Part shown: piece by piece, positions 1 to 8,550 of the stretch | How the letters are laid out: every line of letters begins with the position of its first letter | Position numbering within the stretch: position 1 is the first letter of the stretch | Source of the DNA: Candidatus Frankia nodulisporulans | Lineage (GTDB): Bacteria; Actinomycetota; Actinomycetes; Frankiales; Frankiaceae | Assembly: GCF_902806475.1 (NCBI RefSeq) | Contig: NZ_CADCWS010000021.1 | Coordinates: forward strand, 1 to 32,149 | Direction: 5' to 3' | Length of the DNA: 32,149 nucleotides | Program-made: the position numbers and the translations under genes | The notes under the pieces: generated by a model | What the model saw: only the letters and a program-made list of their open reading frames with translations | The model's database searches: none | What the model was told of the DNA's origin: nothing

Positions 1-8
1 TGAGCGCC

Positions 9-1088
9 ATGAGCGCCCCGTCCGCGGCGTCCCTGCTCGTCGACTGCGCCGGTGCGCGGGTCGGGGGCGCGAAACGCCTGCTCAACGAGTTCGACCTCTA
101 TCTGCGCGACCGCGAGCTACCCGGCCTCCACACCATCGGACGCGACCGGTCCCTCGGCGCGACCTGGCTGCTGCGACGCGAACGGGAACAGACCCGCGGC
201 GTACGGTTCGACCGGTCGCTGGCACTGAACAACGTCTCGTTCGTGACCGCCGGGCGGGAACGGCACGTGCTCGTCCACGGCGCCCAGCACTTCCTGCGCC
301 GCACGGAGATCCGCCAGCTCGGCCGCCGGATCAGCCCCGCGGTGCACGCCCAGGCGCCGATCGTCTGGGCGGCGCTGCACCGGGCCGACCGCGTCTTCGT
401 CCCGTCGACCAGCATGGCCGAGCGGGTCGCCACCTACGTCCCGTCCGTGCGCAACCGGCTGATCGTCGCCTTCAACCCGGTGACACCCCCCGACCCGGCG
501 TCCGCCCCCGCGTGGAAGGACCCCGCGGGCGCGACCGAGACGACCAGGGCGCGCGGACGCGACGGCGATCCGGTCGACTTCCTGTGCCCGGTCGTGATCC
601 TGCCGCAGAAACTGCTGACCGGACGGCTACGCGCCGGACTCGCCGCACTCGACATCCTCGCCGGCCCACCGCACCGCATCGATGCCACCCTGAGCGTCAC
701 CGGTCGCGCCGATCAGCTCGAGGATCCGACTGTGGCCCAGCATCCCCGGCTACGCCTGGTCGGCGAGCATCCCGCCAAGGCCGTCATCGCCATGATGGCC
801 CGCTGCGACGGCGTCTTCTTCCCGCTGGAACTGGAGTCGTTCGGCTATCCGATGGCCGAGGGCCGCATGATGGGCGTGCCGGTGATCGCCCGCGACAGCG
901 CCCACAACCGCGAGATCGCCGGCCCCGCCCTGGTCGGCTACCAGCGGGAGTCCGCCGAGGACATCGCCACCGCCCTGCACGCCGCCCAGGCGATGTCACG
1001 CTCGGCGACCCTGAAGCCCGACGATGGCGGCCACTTCGACCGCGGCCGCTACTTCGACCAGCTCCTCGGCCTACCCCCCGCCCACTGA
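9..1088 (+). CDS. GT4-like glycosyltransferase
   Basis: This 359-residue protein has the layout of a GT-B fold, family 4-like glycosyltransferase that moves a sugar from a nucleotide donor to an acceptor on the cytoplasmic side. The N-terminus (residues 9-21) carries a Gly-Gly-Ala loop after a hydrophobic strand, as in GT4 acceptor domains. The C-terminal donor domain shows an E-x7-E element (E276 and E284) within the segment reading ESFGYPMAE, followed by the GVPVIARD strand. A charged low-complexity stretch at residues 160-190 separates the two halves. It is convergent with a methyltransferase gene, so the two may both decorate a surface polysaccharide, but that is inference. The ATG lies only 8 bases into the window, so the upstream context and ribosome-binding site cannot be judged. 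The substrate is unknown. Confidence 0.82.
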   Translation: MSAPSAASLLVDCAGARVGGAKRLLNEFDLYLRDRELPGLHTIGRDRSLGATWLLRREREQTRGVRFDRSLALNNVSFVTAGRERHVLVHGAQHFLRRTEIRQLGRRISPAVHAQAPIVWAALHRADRVFVPSTSMAERVATYVPSVRNRLIVAFNPVTPPDPASAPAWKDPAGATETTRARGRDGDPVDFLCPVVILPQKLLTGRLRAGLAALDILAGPPHRIDATLSVTGRADQLEDPTVAQHPRLRLVGEHPAKAVIAMMARCDGVFFPLELESFGYPMAEGRMMGVPVIARDSAHNREIAGPALVGYQRESAEDIATALHAAQAMSRSATLKPDDGGHFDRGRYFDQLLGLPPAH

Positions 1089-1135
1089 CCGCGGATTCCC
1101 GACTCGCCGACCACAGCACCCCGCCGGCCCGCCCA

Positions 1136-1163
1136 CGCTGATCCGTGCCCGCTGATCCGTGCC
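1136..1163. repeat. 14-bp perfect tandem duplication
   Basis: The unit CGCTGATCCGTGCC occurs twice without a gap at 1136-1149 and 1150-1163, in the short space between the convergent glycosyltransferase and methyltransferase genes. No terminator-like hairpin is apparent in this gap. It looks like a recent slippage or local duplication. Confidence 0.85.
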
Positions 1164-1202
1164 CGCCGGCCTGCCCCCCGGTCGGCGATCCACGAGAAGC
1201 GC

Positions 1203-2237
1203 CTAGTGACCGAGCGGGTCGAGGTCCAGCCGTTCGAGGGAGTCGAGGTGGCCGGGCGGAGTGGACTGCGCCGGTACCGCCGCGGCGAGGCCCCGGTGCG
1301 GCGTGGCACCAGCCGTCGTACCAGCCTCGGCCGGCCCACCGATCTCGTCGTACGCGCCGAACTCGTCGGACCTGTCGGACCTGTCGGACCTGTCGGACCC
1401 GGCGGACGGCCGGGGTGGAGTCAGGTCGAGACGACGGGCGACGACGAGGTGCTGGCCGGTGACGTCGTCGTCGACGTCCACCAGGGTGGACATCGGGATC
1501 AGTTCCAGTTCGCCGAAGCCGGAATCGGTGATCAGCCGGCGCACCTGGTCGGCGGACCGTCCGAAGCAGTTGAGGGCGAACCGCAGCCGCACCCGGCCGA
1601 CCAGGCCCCGCTCCGCGCGCCACTGCGCCTCGGTGCGCCAGGCCGGATCGTCGATCACCACGTGGAGCAGGAGGCGTCCACCGGGGCGTAGGGCGCCGTG
1701 CCAGTCACGCAGCGCCGCGGCGACCACCTCGTCGGTGAGGTGCTGCACGACGGCGATGCAGTAGACGACGTCGACGTCGCGTCCGCTGCGGTGGAAGTCC
1801 TCCGCGACGAGGTACTCCAGGTTGGGAGCCGGGTTCAGCACCCGCGCGCAGGCCAGCACACCGCGGGAGACGTCGACCGCGGTCAGGGCGTGGACCCGCG
1901 GGGCGACGGCGGCGGCGAGATAGCCCGGGCCGCACCCGACGTCGAGGACGTCGTCGTCCGGGAGCAGGTAGCGACCGAGCAGGTCATGGGCGAGGATGAC
2001 GCGACTGCGCCGGTTACGCTCGGCCGCGGCGTCGCGGTCATGCTCGTCCGGCTGGAAGTAGTGCGGGCTGAGCGAGAGCAACCGCAGGGCCATGCTTCGG
2101 CGGTACCGGGCTGGCGTCGTTGCCAGCAGTACCGGCACCCACCGGGCGCCCAGAAAGTTCTGCGTGCCGGCTGTGGCGAGGGCGTAGCCCGCCAGGGAGC
2201 GAAACCGACCACCGAACGTGGCTGGACTGCCGGGCAT
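1203..2237 (-). CDS. Class I SAM-dependent methyltransferase
   Basis: This 344-residue protein is predicted to transfer a methyl group from S-adenosylmethionine. Motif I reads DVGCGPGYL at residues 99-107, an acidic residue ends strand 2 (D122), and the LRPGGRLLLHV segment near 183-193 is the post-III strand of Rossmann methyltransferases. The first 60 residues are a hydrophobic-basic extension. The C-terminal 70 residues are a disordered tail containing an Asp-Arg-Ser repeat coded by a 9-bp tandem array. The frame opens upstream at 2333, but I chose the ATG at 2237 because GAGAGGA lies about 8 bases ahead of it and no Shine-Dalgarno precedes 2333. If the promoter at 2349-2377 is real, the 2333 start would sit only about 9 bases into the transcript, so it is not excluded. 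The substrate is unknown; a sugar or small-molecule acceptor is possible given the neighbouring glycosyltransferase. Confidence 0.85.
   Translation of the reverse strand: MPGSPATFGGRFRSLAGYALATAGTQNFLGARWVPVLLATTPARYRRSMALRLLSLSPHYFQPDEHDRDAAAERNRRSRVILAHDLLGRYLLPDDDVLDVGCGPGYLAAAVAPRVHALTAVDVSRGVLACARVLNPAPNLEYLVAEDFHRSGRDVDVVYCIAVVQHLTDEVVAAALRDWHGALRPGGRLLLHVVIDDPAWRTEAQWRAERGLVGRVRLRFALNCFGRSADQVRRLITDSGFGELELIPMSTLVDVDDDVTGQHLVVARRLDLTPPRPSAGSDRSDRSDRSDEFGAYDEIGGPAEAGTTAGATPHRGLAAAVPAQSTPPGHLDSLERLDLDPLGH
1363..1407. repeat. 9-bp tandem repeat coding Asp-Arg-Ser
   Basis: Three perfect copies of CTGTCGGAC occupy 1372-1398, flanked by one degenerate copy on each side (1363-1371 and 1399-1407). 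The array is in frame with the minus-strand methyltransferase and encodes D-R-S units at about residues 281-291. Because the unit is 9 bp, copy-number change keeps the reading frame. Confidence 0.9.
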
Positions 2238-2348
2238 GCTCGCCGTCCTCTCGGCCACCGGCGGCACCGGACGTGCCACCGCGCACCGGACCGACGAACA
2301 TCGACGGCGACCACGGCCGTCGAAGATCATCAAACCCGACTATCGCCA

Positions 2349-2377
2349 AGAGTATTGATGCGAACACTCACGGTCAA
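2349..2377 (-). promoter_or_regulatory. Putative promoter of the methyltransferase gene
   Basis: Read on the minus strand, TTGACC (2377-2372) is followed after exactly 17 bases by TACTCT (2354-2349). This is a good match to a principal-sigma promoter of the actinobacterial type. It would start RNA near 2342, leaving a leader of about 105 bases before the chosen start at 2237. No transcript evidence is available here. Confidence 0.5.
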
Positions 2378-2389
2378 CAACCGTCGCGG

Positions 2390-2407
2390 CTCGGCCCGCC
2401 GGCCGAG
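2390..2407 (-). terminator. Hairpin downstream of rpoD
   Basis: CTCGGCC and GGCCGAG form a perfect 7-bp stem around a CGCC loop, about 24 bases past the rpoD stop codon. There is no T-run, which is common for terminators of GC-rich actinomycetes. It lies just upstream of the putative methyltransferase promoter, consistent with separating the two units. Confidence 0.45.
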
Positions 2408-2430
2408 ATGCTCCGCTCCGGCGGAAAGGT

Positions 2431-3609
<1,179 letters not shown>

Positions 3610-3649
3610 GGGCGGAATCTCGTCACTTCCTTCTCGGGATCGACCCAGG

Positions 3650-5689
3650 TTACGCGGCACCTACGCCCCGTTCCCGGAGTTGACGCTTGTGCTGTTCCAA
3701 AGCGATCAGCTCACCGTAGGCACGGTTGAAGGCATCCGTGTCGGTCGCCGCGTTGAGCCGCTGCACCCGCGACTTCAGGTCGGCGATCCGACGTGTCACA
3801 TGTAGCTCCTGTACGCGAGACATCTGCTCGTCGACATAACGATCATCAACATCGCGGTCCCACAACAACCTCTCCACGGCCAGGGCGGTGACGACCCGCC
3901 GTAGTTCCTCCTCGGTCGCCACCGCCGACAGTTCGGCGACCCAGGCGCCGACGCCGCCGGTTCTCGCCAGCCCCCCGTACACCCCGCCAAGCCGTGCGAT
4001 GAGCTCACGGACGGCGCGATGCGCGGGAACGGTGAACATCTCCGGAGGCAGCGGGTCGAACATCGCCGCCGCGAACCCCGGGTACTGGATGGCGAGCTTG
4101 AGTGCCTCCCGCTCCACGACGGCGGCAGGGTCGGCGGAGTCGACCGTACCCGCCCGACGTGGGCCCACGGTGGAGGCGACCGCGGCGGATCCACCCGGCC
4201 CGCCGCGCGCGCCACCCGACGCGCCCGCGGCGATCTCGCCCCGCGCGCCCCCGGCCATCGCGCCGGCCCGAGCCCCACCGGCCCCGTTCGCCCCAGCCCC
4301 GGCACGGTCCGTGGCGCGCCCGCGGTGCTCGGCGACCCGGGAGGCGACGAACCGCTCGTCGAGGAAGCCAAGCCAACGGTCGAGATTGACCGCGTACCGA
4401 TGTCGCAGACCGGTGTCCTTGATCCGACCGACCAGCGGGGCGGCGGCGTCCAGCGCCGCGAGGCGACCCTCGGTGGTGTCGAGGTCGTAGCGCCCGATCA
4501 CGCCGCGCAGCGCGAACTCCACCAGCGGCACCCGCCGGGCGACCAGTTCGCGTACCGCCGCGTCACCGCCGCGCACCCACAGCTCGCACGGATCAAGCCC
4601 GCTGGGCTCGACGGCCACGAACGTCTGGGTGGCGAAGCGCTCCTCGTGCTCGAAGGCCCGCATCGCCGCCTTCTGGCCGGCGGCATCACCGTCGAAGGTG
4701 AAGACGACCTCGCCGCGGCGCTCGTCGGAGTCCATCAGCAGGCGACGGACCACCCCGACATGCTCCGCGCCGAACGCCGTGCCACAGGTCGCCACCGCCG
4801 TCGTGACCCCGGCCATATGACAGGCCATGACATCGGTGTAGCCTTCCACCACCACAACCTGATAGTGCCGGGCGATGTCGCGCCGGGCCATCTCCGCGCC
4901 GTACAGCAGGCTCCCCTTGCGAAAAAGCGGAGTCTCGGGCGTGTTGAGATACTTCGGGCCGGCGTTGGCCGAGCCCTGCTTCGGCGTGGCGGCGTGCGAG
5001 GTGTTGCCACCTTCGAGCAGCCGCCCGCCAAATCCCACGACATCACCCGCCAGATCGCGGATCGGCCACATCAGCCGGTGGTGGAAACGATCGATCAGAC
5101 CGCCCCGGGAGCCCGGTTTGGACAGGCCGCCCAGCACCAGATCCTCACTGGTGAACCGGCGGGCCAGCAGGTGGCGGGTCAGCGTGTCCCACCCGGTGGG
5201 GGCGTAGCCGACCCCGAAGCGGTGCGCGGCCTGCGCGTCGAACCCACGGGCGGTGAGGAACTCCTGGCCGGCGCGGGCCGCGGGATGCGCGCCGAGCTGC
5301 TCCGCGTAGAACTCCGCGGCCACCCGGTGTGCCTCCAGCAGCCGCTGCCGCTGGCTGGACACGGTGCGGTCGGTGACACCGCCGCCCTCGTAGGTCAACG
5401 TGACCCCGGCCCGGCGGGCCAGCCGCTCGGCGGCCTCCCGGAAACTCAGCCCGTCGATCTCGCGGACGAAGGAGTACACGTCGCCGCCCTGCTGGCAGCC
5501 GAAGCAGTGGAACAGCCCGGTGGCGACGTTGACATAGAAGGAGGGGGACTTCTCCTCGTGGAACGGGCACAGACCGGCCAGCTCGTTGCGGCCCGCCGCA
5601 CGCAGTTGGACGTACTCGGAAACCACGTCCGCGATCGGCGAGCGCTCTCGGACGAGGGCCACATCGGCATCACGGATGCGTCCGGCCAT
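3650..5689 (-). CDS. dnaG: DNA primase
   Basis: DnaG makes the RNA primers for lagging-strand synthesis at the replication fork. The 679-residue protein has the N-terminal zinc ribbon (C41, H44, C62, C65) and the catalytic core. Its TOPRIM fold carries EGYTDVM at 282-288 and DGDAAG at 333-338, which supply the metal-binding acids. A Gly/Ala-rich linker (about 457-515) leads to a C-terminal helicase-binding domain ending near the stop codon. The frame is open to 5812, but ATG 5689 is preceded by GGGGAGG five bases upstream, and family members begin at this point. The gene heads a dnaG-rpoD pair reminiscent of the macromolecular-synthesis operon of enterobacteria. A strong hairpin lies in the leader at 5711-5732. 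The linker is unusually long and repetitive and accounts for the protein being somewhat longer than typical (about 580-640 residues). Confidence 0.97.
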   Translation of the reverse strand: MAGRIRDADVALVRERSPIADVVSEYVQLRAAGRNELAGLCPFHEEKSPSFYVNVATGLFHCFGCQQGGDVYSFVREIDGLSFREAAERLARRAGVTLTYEGGGVTDRTVSSQRQRLLEAHRVAAEFYAEQLGAHPAARAGQEFLTARGFDAQAAHRFGVGYAPTGWDTLTRHLLARRFTSEDLVLGGLSKPGSRGGLIDRFHHRLMWPIRDLAGDVVGFGGRLLEGGNTSHAATPKQGSANAGPKYLNTPETPLFRKGSLLYGAEMARRDIARHYQVVVVEGYTDVMACHMAGVTTAVATCGTAFGAEHVGVVRRLLMDSDERRGEVVFTFDGDAAGQKAAMRAFEHEERFATQTFVAVEPSGLDPCELWVRGGDAAVRELVARRVPLVEFALRGVIGRYDLDTTEGRLAALDAAAPLVGRIKDTGLRHRYAVNLDRWLGFLDERFVASRVAEHRGRATDRAGAGANGAGGARAGAMAGGARGEIAAGASGGARGGPGGSAAVASTVGPRRAGTVDSADPAAVVEREALKLAIQYPGFAAAMFDPLPPEMFTVPAHRAVRELIARLGGVYGGLARTGGVGAWVAELSAVATEEELRRVVTALAVERLLWDRDVDDRYVDEQMSRVQELHVTRRIADLKSRVQRLNAATDTDAFNRAYGELIALEQHKRQLRERGVGAA

Positions 5690-5710
5690 CCGCGCCTCCC
5701 CTCGTCCCTG

Positions 5711-5732
5711 CCGGGCGGGGAACCCCGCCCGG
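5711..5732 (-). promoter_or_regulatory. Perfect hairpin in the dnaG leader
   Basis: CCGGGCGGGG and CCCCGCCCGG are perfectly complementary with two bases (AA) between them, giving up to 10 G-C pairs less the tight turn. The element starts 22 bases upstream of the dnaG start and just ahead of its Shine-Dalgarno GGGGAGG. No T-run follows in either direction, so attenuation, RNA processing or protection are as likely as termination. Confidence 0.6.
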
Positions 5733-6113
5733 GGCAGACCACCCACCAGACCTGTGCCCAGTTGTACCCAGTGAACCGATCTTCCGAACACGGATCGCGA
5801 GCCGCCCCGCACATCGGTCCTACCGGTGCGATGGTACGTGTCGTAGGCGCGACAGTACCGATCATGCCACGGGAATGTTGTGGATGACGTCCCCGACCAG
5901 CACAGCAGTCAACCGGGCGGCCTGCGTGACCGGATCGGGTGATCGCCGTGCGGGGAGGGCGCGCGCCTCCCCCACCCGGGGTACGGCGGCCGCGGCCCGC
6001 CGGTCCCACCTGTTCGCCATGTCGGGCACAACGTTCATCCAACCACCGCGAAGCGGTCATCGCCGGCCACCCGCCGCCAGCTGGACGCGGCTCACAACCC
6101 ATCCTTGACAGGA

Positions 6114-6140
6114 CGCGCGACGCCTACTAAGCGTTGCGCG
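6114..6140 (-). terminator. Hairpin downstream of dgt
   Basis: The arms at 6114-6123 and 6131-6140 pair over 10 positions with one G-T mismatch, around a 7-base loop (CTACTAA), 49 bases past the dgt stop codon. It is GC-rich and lacks a T-run on the minus strand. A terminator is the simplest reading. Confidence 0.5.
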
Positions 6141-6189
6141 AACAGCGCGCCCGGCATCACGGGGACTCCGCGCTCAGGCCGACCCGCCT

Positions 6190-7452
6190 TCACAGGACGC
6201 GACGTTCGGGTCGACCACGCAACGCCGCGTGGCGCCGCACCGCGCTCGCGTCGGTCAGCCGCGCCACCTGGTCGATGATCACGCGCAGGCAGGCGGCGTC
6301 GTCCGCCGCGTCCTCGAAGGCCGGCCGCAGCGCCGGGTCAAGCGTGCGGGGCGCGCCCGCGTGCAGCAGGTCGACGAGTTCGCCGACCAGTTCACGCTGA
6401 CGTGCCTGGCGGGCCCGCGCCCCGGGCCGCTCCATCACGTACCAGGCGGTGACGCCCTTGAGCGCGGCGCACTCGGCGATCGTCGCCTCGTCCACGACCA
6501 GATCCGCCCGGTACCGCGTCAGGGGCCCCTCGGGCTGGCGCGCCCGGGTCGCGCGCACGGCCGCGCCGGAGAACCGGCCGATGAGCTCGCTCGTCATCGC
6601 CCGCAGCGCCGCCTGACCGCGGGCCGAGGTGATCTCCGAGCGCGGCCACCACGGCTGCGCCCGCAGGGTGTCCAGGGCCACCGCGACGGCCGCCGCCGAG
6701 GCCTCCGGGAAACGCTGTGCGGTCGCGGCGGCGAGTTCCCCGCGATGGCCGGGATCATCCAGGGCGGCCAGCTCGATGTGACCGGCGACGACGCCGTCCT
6801 CGAGGTCGTGCACCGAGTAGGCGACATCGTCGGCCCAGTTCATGATCTGTGCTTCGACACAGCGCCGGGCCGGTGGCGCACCCTCGCGAAGCCAGTCCAG
6901 GATGGCCAGGTCGTCGGAGTAGGCACCGTACTTCGGCGTCCGCGGGTCCGGCCCCGCGCCGCGTGCCCACGGGTATTTCGTCGCCGCGTCCAGGCTCGCC
7001 CGGGTGAGGTTGAGACCGGCGCTGCGGCCGCCCTCGTCGACGATCTTGGTTTCCAGCCTCGTCAGCTCGCGCAGGCTCTGCGCGTTGCCCTCGAAGCCAC
7101 CACACGACGCGGCCGCGATGTCCAGCGCCAGCTCGCCATTATGCCCGAATGGGGGATGGCCCAGGTCATGCGCCAGGCAGGCGGTGTCGACGAGATCGGG
7201 GTCCGCGCCGAGCTGCTCGGCGAGCTCCCGACCGACCTGGGCCGTCTCCAGCGAGTGGGTGAGCCTGGTCCGCGGGAAGTCGTCGTCGAGCGGCCCCACG
7301 ACCTGCGTTTTCCCTGCCAGACGGCGCAATGCGCTCGAGTGGAGCACCCGGGCACGATCCCGGGCGAAGGGACTACGCGGCTGCGGTGTAGCCTTCGGGC
7401 GCTCCGCGACCCGACGGACTGTATCCAACCAGCCATACCACTCTGCGACCAC
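6190..7452 (-). CDS. dgt: Deoxyguanosinetriphosphate triphosphohydrolase-like HD protein
   Basis: Dgt-type proteins cut dNTPs to deoxynucleoside plus triphosphate and so lower the dNTP pool. The HD-domain metal ligands are visible: H66 in RTRLTHSLE, the H95-D96 pair in CLAHDLGHPPFGHNGE, and the distal Asp in NWADDVAYSVHDLED (208-209). Length (420 residues from the chosen start) fits the family. The frame opens at a GTG at 7518, only 29 bases from the divergent small gene. I prefer the GTG at 7452 because a TTGGTG-16-TATCGT promoter-like pair at 7501-7528 on the minus strand would start RNA near 7494. The first 22 residues of the longer form also show poor third-position GC. The start is therefore uncertain. 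Dgt sits next to dnaG, as in mycobacteria. The exact nucleotide preference cannot be read from sequence. Confidence 0.93.
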   Translation of the reverse strand: MVAEWYGWLDTVRRVAERPKATPQPRSPFARDRARVLHSSALRRLAGKTQVVGPLDDDFPRTRLTHSLETAQVGRELAEQLGADPDLVDTACLAHDLGHPPFGHNGELALDIAAASCGGFEGNAQSLRELTRLETKIVDEGGRSAGLNLTRASLDAATKYPWARGAGPDPRTPKYGAYSDDLAILDWLREGAPPARRCVEAQIMNWADDVAYSVHDLEDGVVAGHIELAALDDPGHRGELAAATAQRFPEASAAAVAVALDTLRAQPWWPRSEITSARGQAALRAMTSELIGRFSGAAVRATRARQPEGPLTRYRADLVVDEATIAECAALKGVTAWYVMERPGARARQARQRELVGELVDLLHAGAPRTLDPALRPAFEDAADDAACLRVIIDQVARLTDASAVRRHAALRGRPERRVL

Positions 7453-7500
7453 GATCCTGAGGGTATCGGGCCGATCTGCGGACTCCGACGGATCGCTGCG

Positions 7501-7528
7501 ACGATACTTTGTGCGCACCCCTCACCAA
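7501..7528 (-). promoter_or_regulatory. Putative dgt promoter
   Basis: On the minus strand TTGGTG (7528-7523) is followed after 16 bases by TATCGT (7506-7501). It would place the RNA start near 7494 and rule out the GTG at 7518 as the dgt start. The pair overlaps the leader region of the divergent plus-strand gene. Confidence 0.35.
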
Positions 7529-7547
7529 ATCGGCCCGGAGGCCCGCC

Positions 7548-7703
7548 GTGGACAAACTCGTCAAGTACGCCGCGATCGCATTCCTCATCTTCTTCGTGGT
7601 GACTGCACCGAACAGTGCCGCAAGTATCATCGACCGCGTGTTCGGATGGCTGCAGTCATGGGCCAACGGGGTCTCCGAGTTTGTGAGCGACACCGCGCTG
7701 TGA
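7548..7703 (+). CDS. Small single-span membrane protein
   Basis: This 51-residue protein starts at a GTG at 7548 with GGAGG (7537-7541) six bases upstream, a strong ribosome-binding site. Residues 7-20 are hydrophobic (AAIAFLIFFVVTAP) and would form one short membrane span or signal-like anchor. The rest is a mildly amphipathic tail ending in FVSDTAL. It diverges from dgt and precedes the PH-domain membrane gene by 124 bases, separated by a hairpin. I recognise no family and no function. High third-position GC and the clean ribosome-binding site support it as a real gene. Confidence 0.75.
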   Translation: MDKLVKYAAIAFLIFFVVTAPNSAASIIDRVFGWLQSWANGVSEFVSDTAL

Positions 7704-7714
7704 CCCCGGCGGCT

Positions 7715-7733
7715 CCCCCGGCCGTACCGGGGG
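7715..7733 (+). terminator. Hairpin after the small membrane gene
   Basis: CCCCCGG and CCGGGGG form a perfect 7-bp stem around CCGTA, 12 bases after the stop codon at 7703. There is no T-run. It probably ends or attenuates the small transcript before the PH-domain gene. Confidence 0.45.
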
Positions 7734-7756
7734 TCCCCGACCGGACCGCGAGGCAG

Positions 7757-7786
7757 TTGACGCCTGCCGCGACGTCTCGGTGTGGG
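7757..7786 (+). promoter_or_regulatory. Possible promoter of the PH-domain gene
   Basis: TTGACG at 7757-7762 is followed 18 bases later by TGTGGG, a weak -10. An RNA start near 7793 would exclude the longer reading frame beginning at 7780 and fits the chosen start at 7828. Confidence 0.25.
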
Positions 7787-7827
7787 ATCGGTGCCCAGCA
7801 AGCCACGATCTCTGGGAGACTGAGATC

Positions 7828-8367
7828 GTGGTGAGACTCCAACTGCCAGATCCGGCTCAGCGCGACACGAAGTACCTGGCCTCACAGGAGCGCCTGGTCA
7901 TGATGGTCCGCCAGCACTGGGCGATCCTGCTCCCCGTCTTCCTGCAGACGGCGGGGTCGGTGGTGCTCTCCCTGGCGGCGAACGTCCTGTTCGCCGCGCA
8001 GGACGTCGACGCGGGCTTCATCACCATCCTGCTGTGGTACTTCGCGCTCTTCATGATCCTGCGCATGCTCTGGAAGCTCGCGGACTGGCAGTTCGACCAC
8101 CTGATGATCACGGACAAGCGCCTGCTCAAGGTGTCCGGGATCTTCTTCCGCAAGGTCCAGACGATGCCACTGTCCAAGATCACGGACCTGACCTACAACC
8201 GCGACCCCATGGGGCGGCTGCTCGGCTACGGCGAGTTCGTGGTCGAGTCCGCCGGGCAGGACCAGGCGCTGTCGAACATCAAGTTCCTGCCGCGCCCGGA
8301 CCGGCTCTACCTCACGCTGGTCGACATGACCTTCGGTGGGGCACCGTCGCCCGCGGGCGACGACTGA
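7828..8367 (+). CDS. PH domain-containing membrane protein (bPH2/YdbS-like)
   Basis: The 179-residue protein has two adjacent membrane spans (about residues 33-53 and 62-82). A bacterial pleckstrin-homology-like domain (about 88-172) follows, with the typical ITDKRLLKVSGIFFRKVQTMPLSKITDL pattern and the DPMGRLLGYGEFVVESAGQ segment. Proteins of this kind sit in the cytoplasmic membrane; their biochemical role is not established. The open frame begins at 7780. I chose the GTG at 7828, which follows GGGAG at a 9-10 base distance; the GTG at 7831 is a near-equal alternative. The C-terminal tail is short and acidic. It faces transketolase across a strong bidirectional terminator. Confidence 0.88.
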   Translation: MVRLQLPDPAQRDTKYLASQERLVMMVRQHWAILLPVFLQTAGSVVLSLAANVLFAAQDVDAGFITILLWYFALFMILRMLWKLADWQFDHLMITDKRLLKVSGIFFRKVQTMPLSKITDLTYNRDPMGRLLGYGEFVVESAGQDQALSNIKFLPRPDRLYLTLVDMTFGGAPSPAGDD

Positions 8368-8442
8368 GCCGTCGGCAGGCGGGCCGGCGGCCGCGACTGG
8401 GCCGGCGATCATGCCGGACGGTGGCAGCACATCCGCAGAACG

Positions 8443-8478
8443 AACGGGGCCGGGGGGATCGATCCCCCCGGCCCCGTT
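8443..8478. terminator. Very strong bidirectional terminator
   Basis: The arms 8443-8460 and 8461-8478 are perfectly complementary over 18 bases, allowing a long G-C stem with a tight loop around GATCGATC. On the plus strand TTTTCG overlaps and follows the stem, giving a classical intrinsic terminator for the PH-domain gene. On the minus strand it lies 72 bases past the transketolase stop. It is the most stable structure I noticed in the window. Confidence 0.9.
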
Positions 8479-8550
8479 TTCGTTCCGGTTCCGTCACCGC
8501 TCGGCGGACGCCACCTCGTTCGGCGACGGCCGCCGCTCAGCCCCGCGGGC

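Larger units (their letters stand above)
5690..6189. other. Gene-free stretch between dgt and dnaG
   Basis: No convincing coding region lies in these 500 bases. The stretch contains the dnaG leader with its hairpin (5711-5732), a second inverted repeat at 5952-5972 (GGGGAGG, 7-base loop, CCTCCCC) and a hairpin just past dgt (6114-6140). A TTGACA at 6105-6110 on the plus strand is followed by TACTAA after only 14 bases and has no gene to serve. I see no tRNA. The dnaG promoter must be here or further upstream, but I cannot point to a convincing -35/-10 pair. Confidence 0.6.

Noticed and set aside
784-1623. Minus-strand Arg/Pro-rich frame spanning the GT and methyltransferase ends
   Set aside because: Composition is typical of an out-of-frame GC-rich read, and it overlaps two better supported genes.
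5875-6108. Plus-strand open frame of 77 codons in the dgt-dnaG gap
   Set aside because: No ribosome-binding site, third-position GC close to regional background, composition without recognisable protein features, and inverted repeats inside it.
6105-6130. TTGACA with TACTAA on the plus strand
   Set aside because: The spacer is only 14 bases, and the only downstream plus-strand frames are antisense to dgt. TACTAA is the loop of the dgt terminator hairpin.
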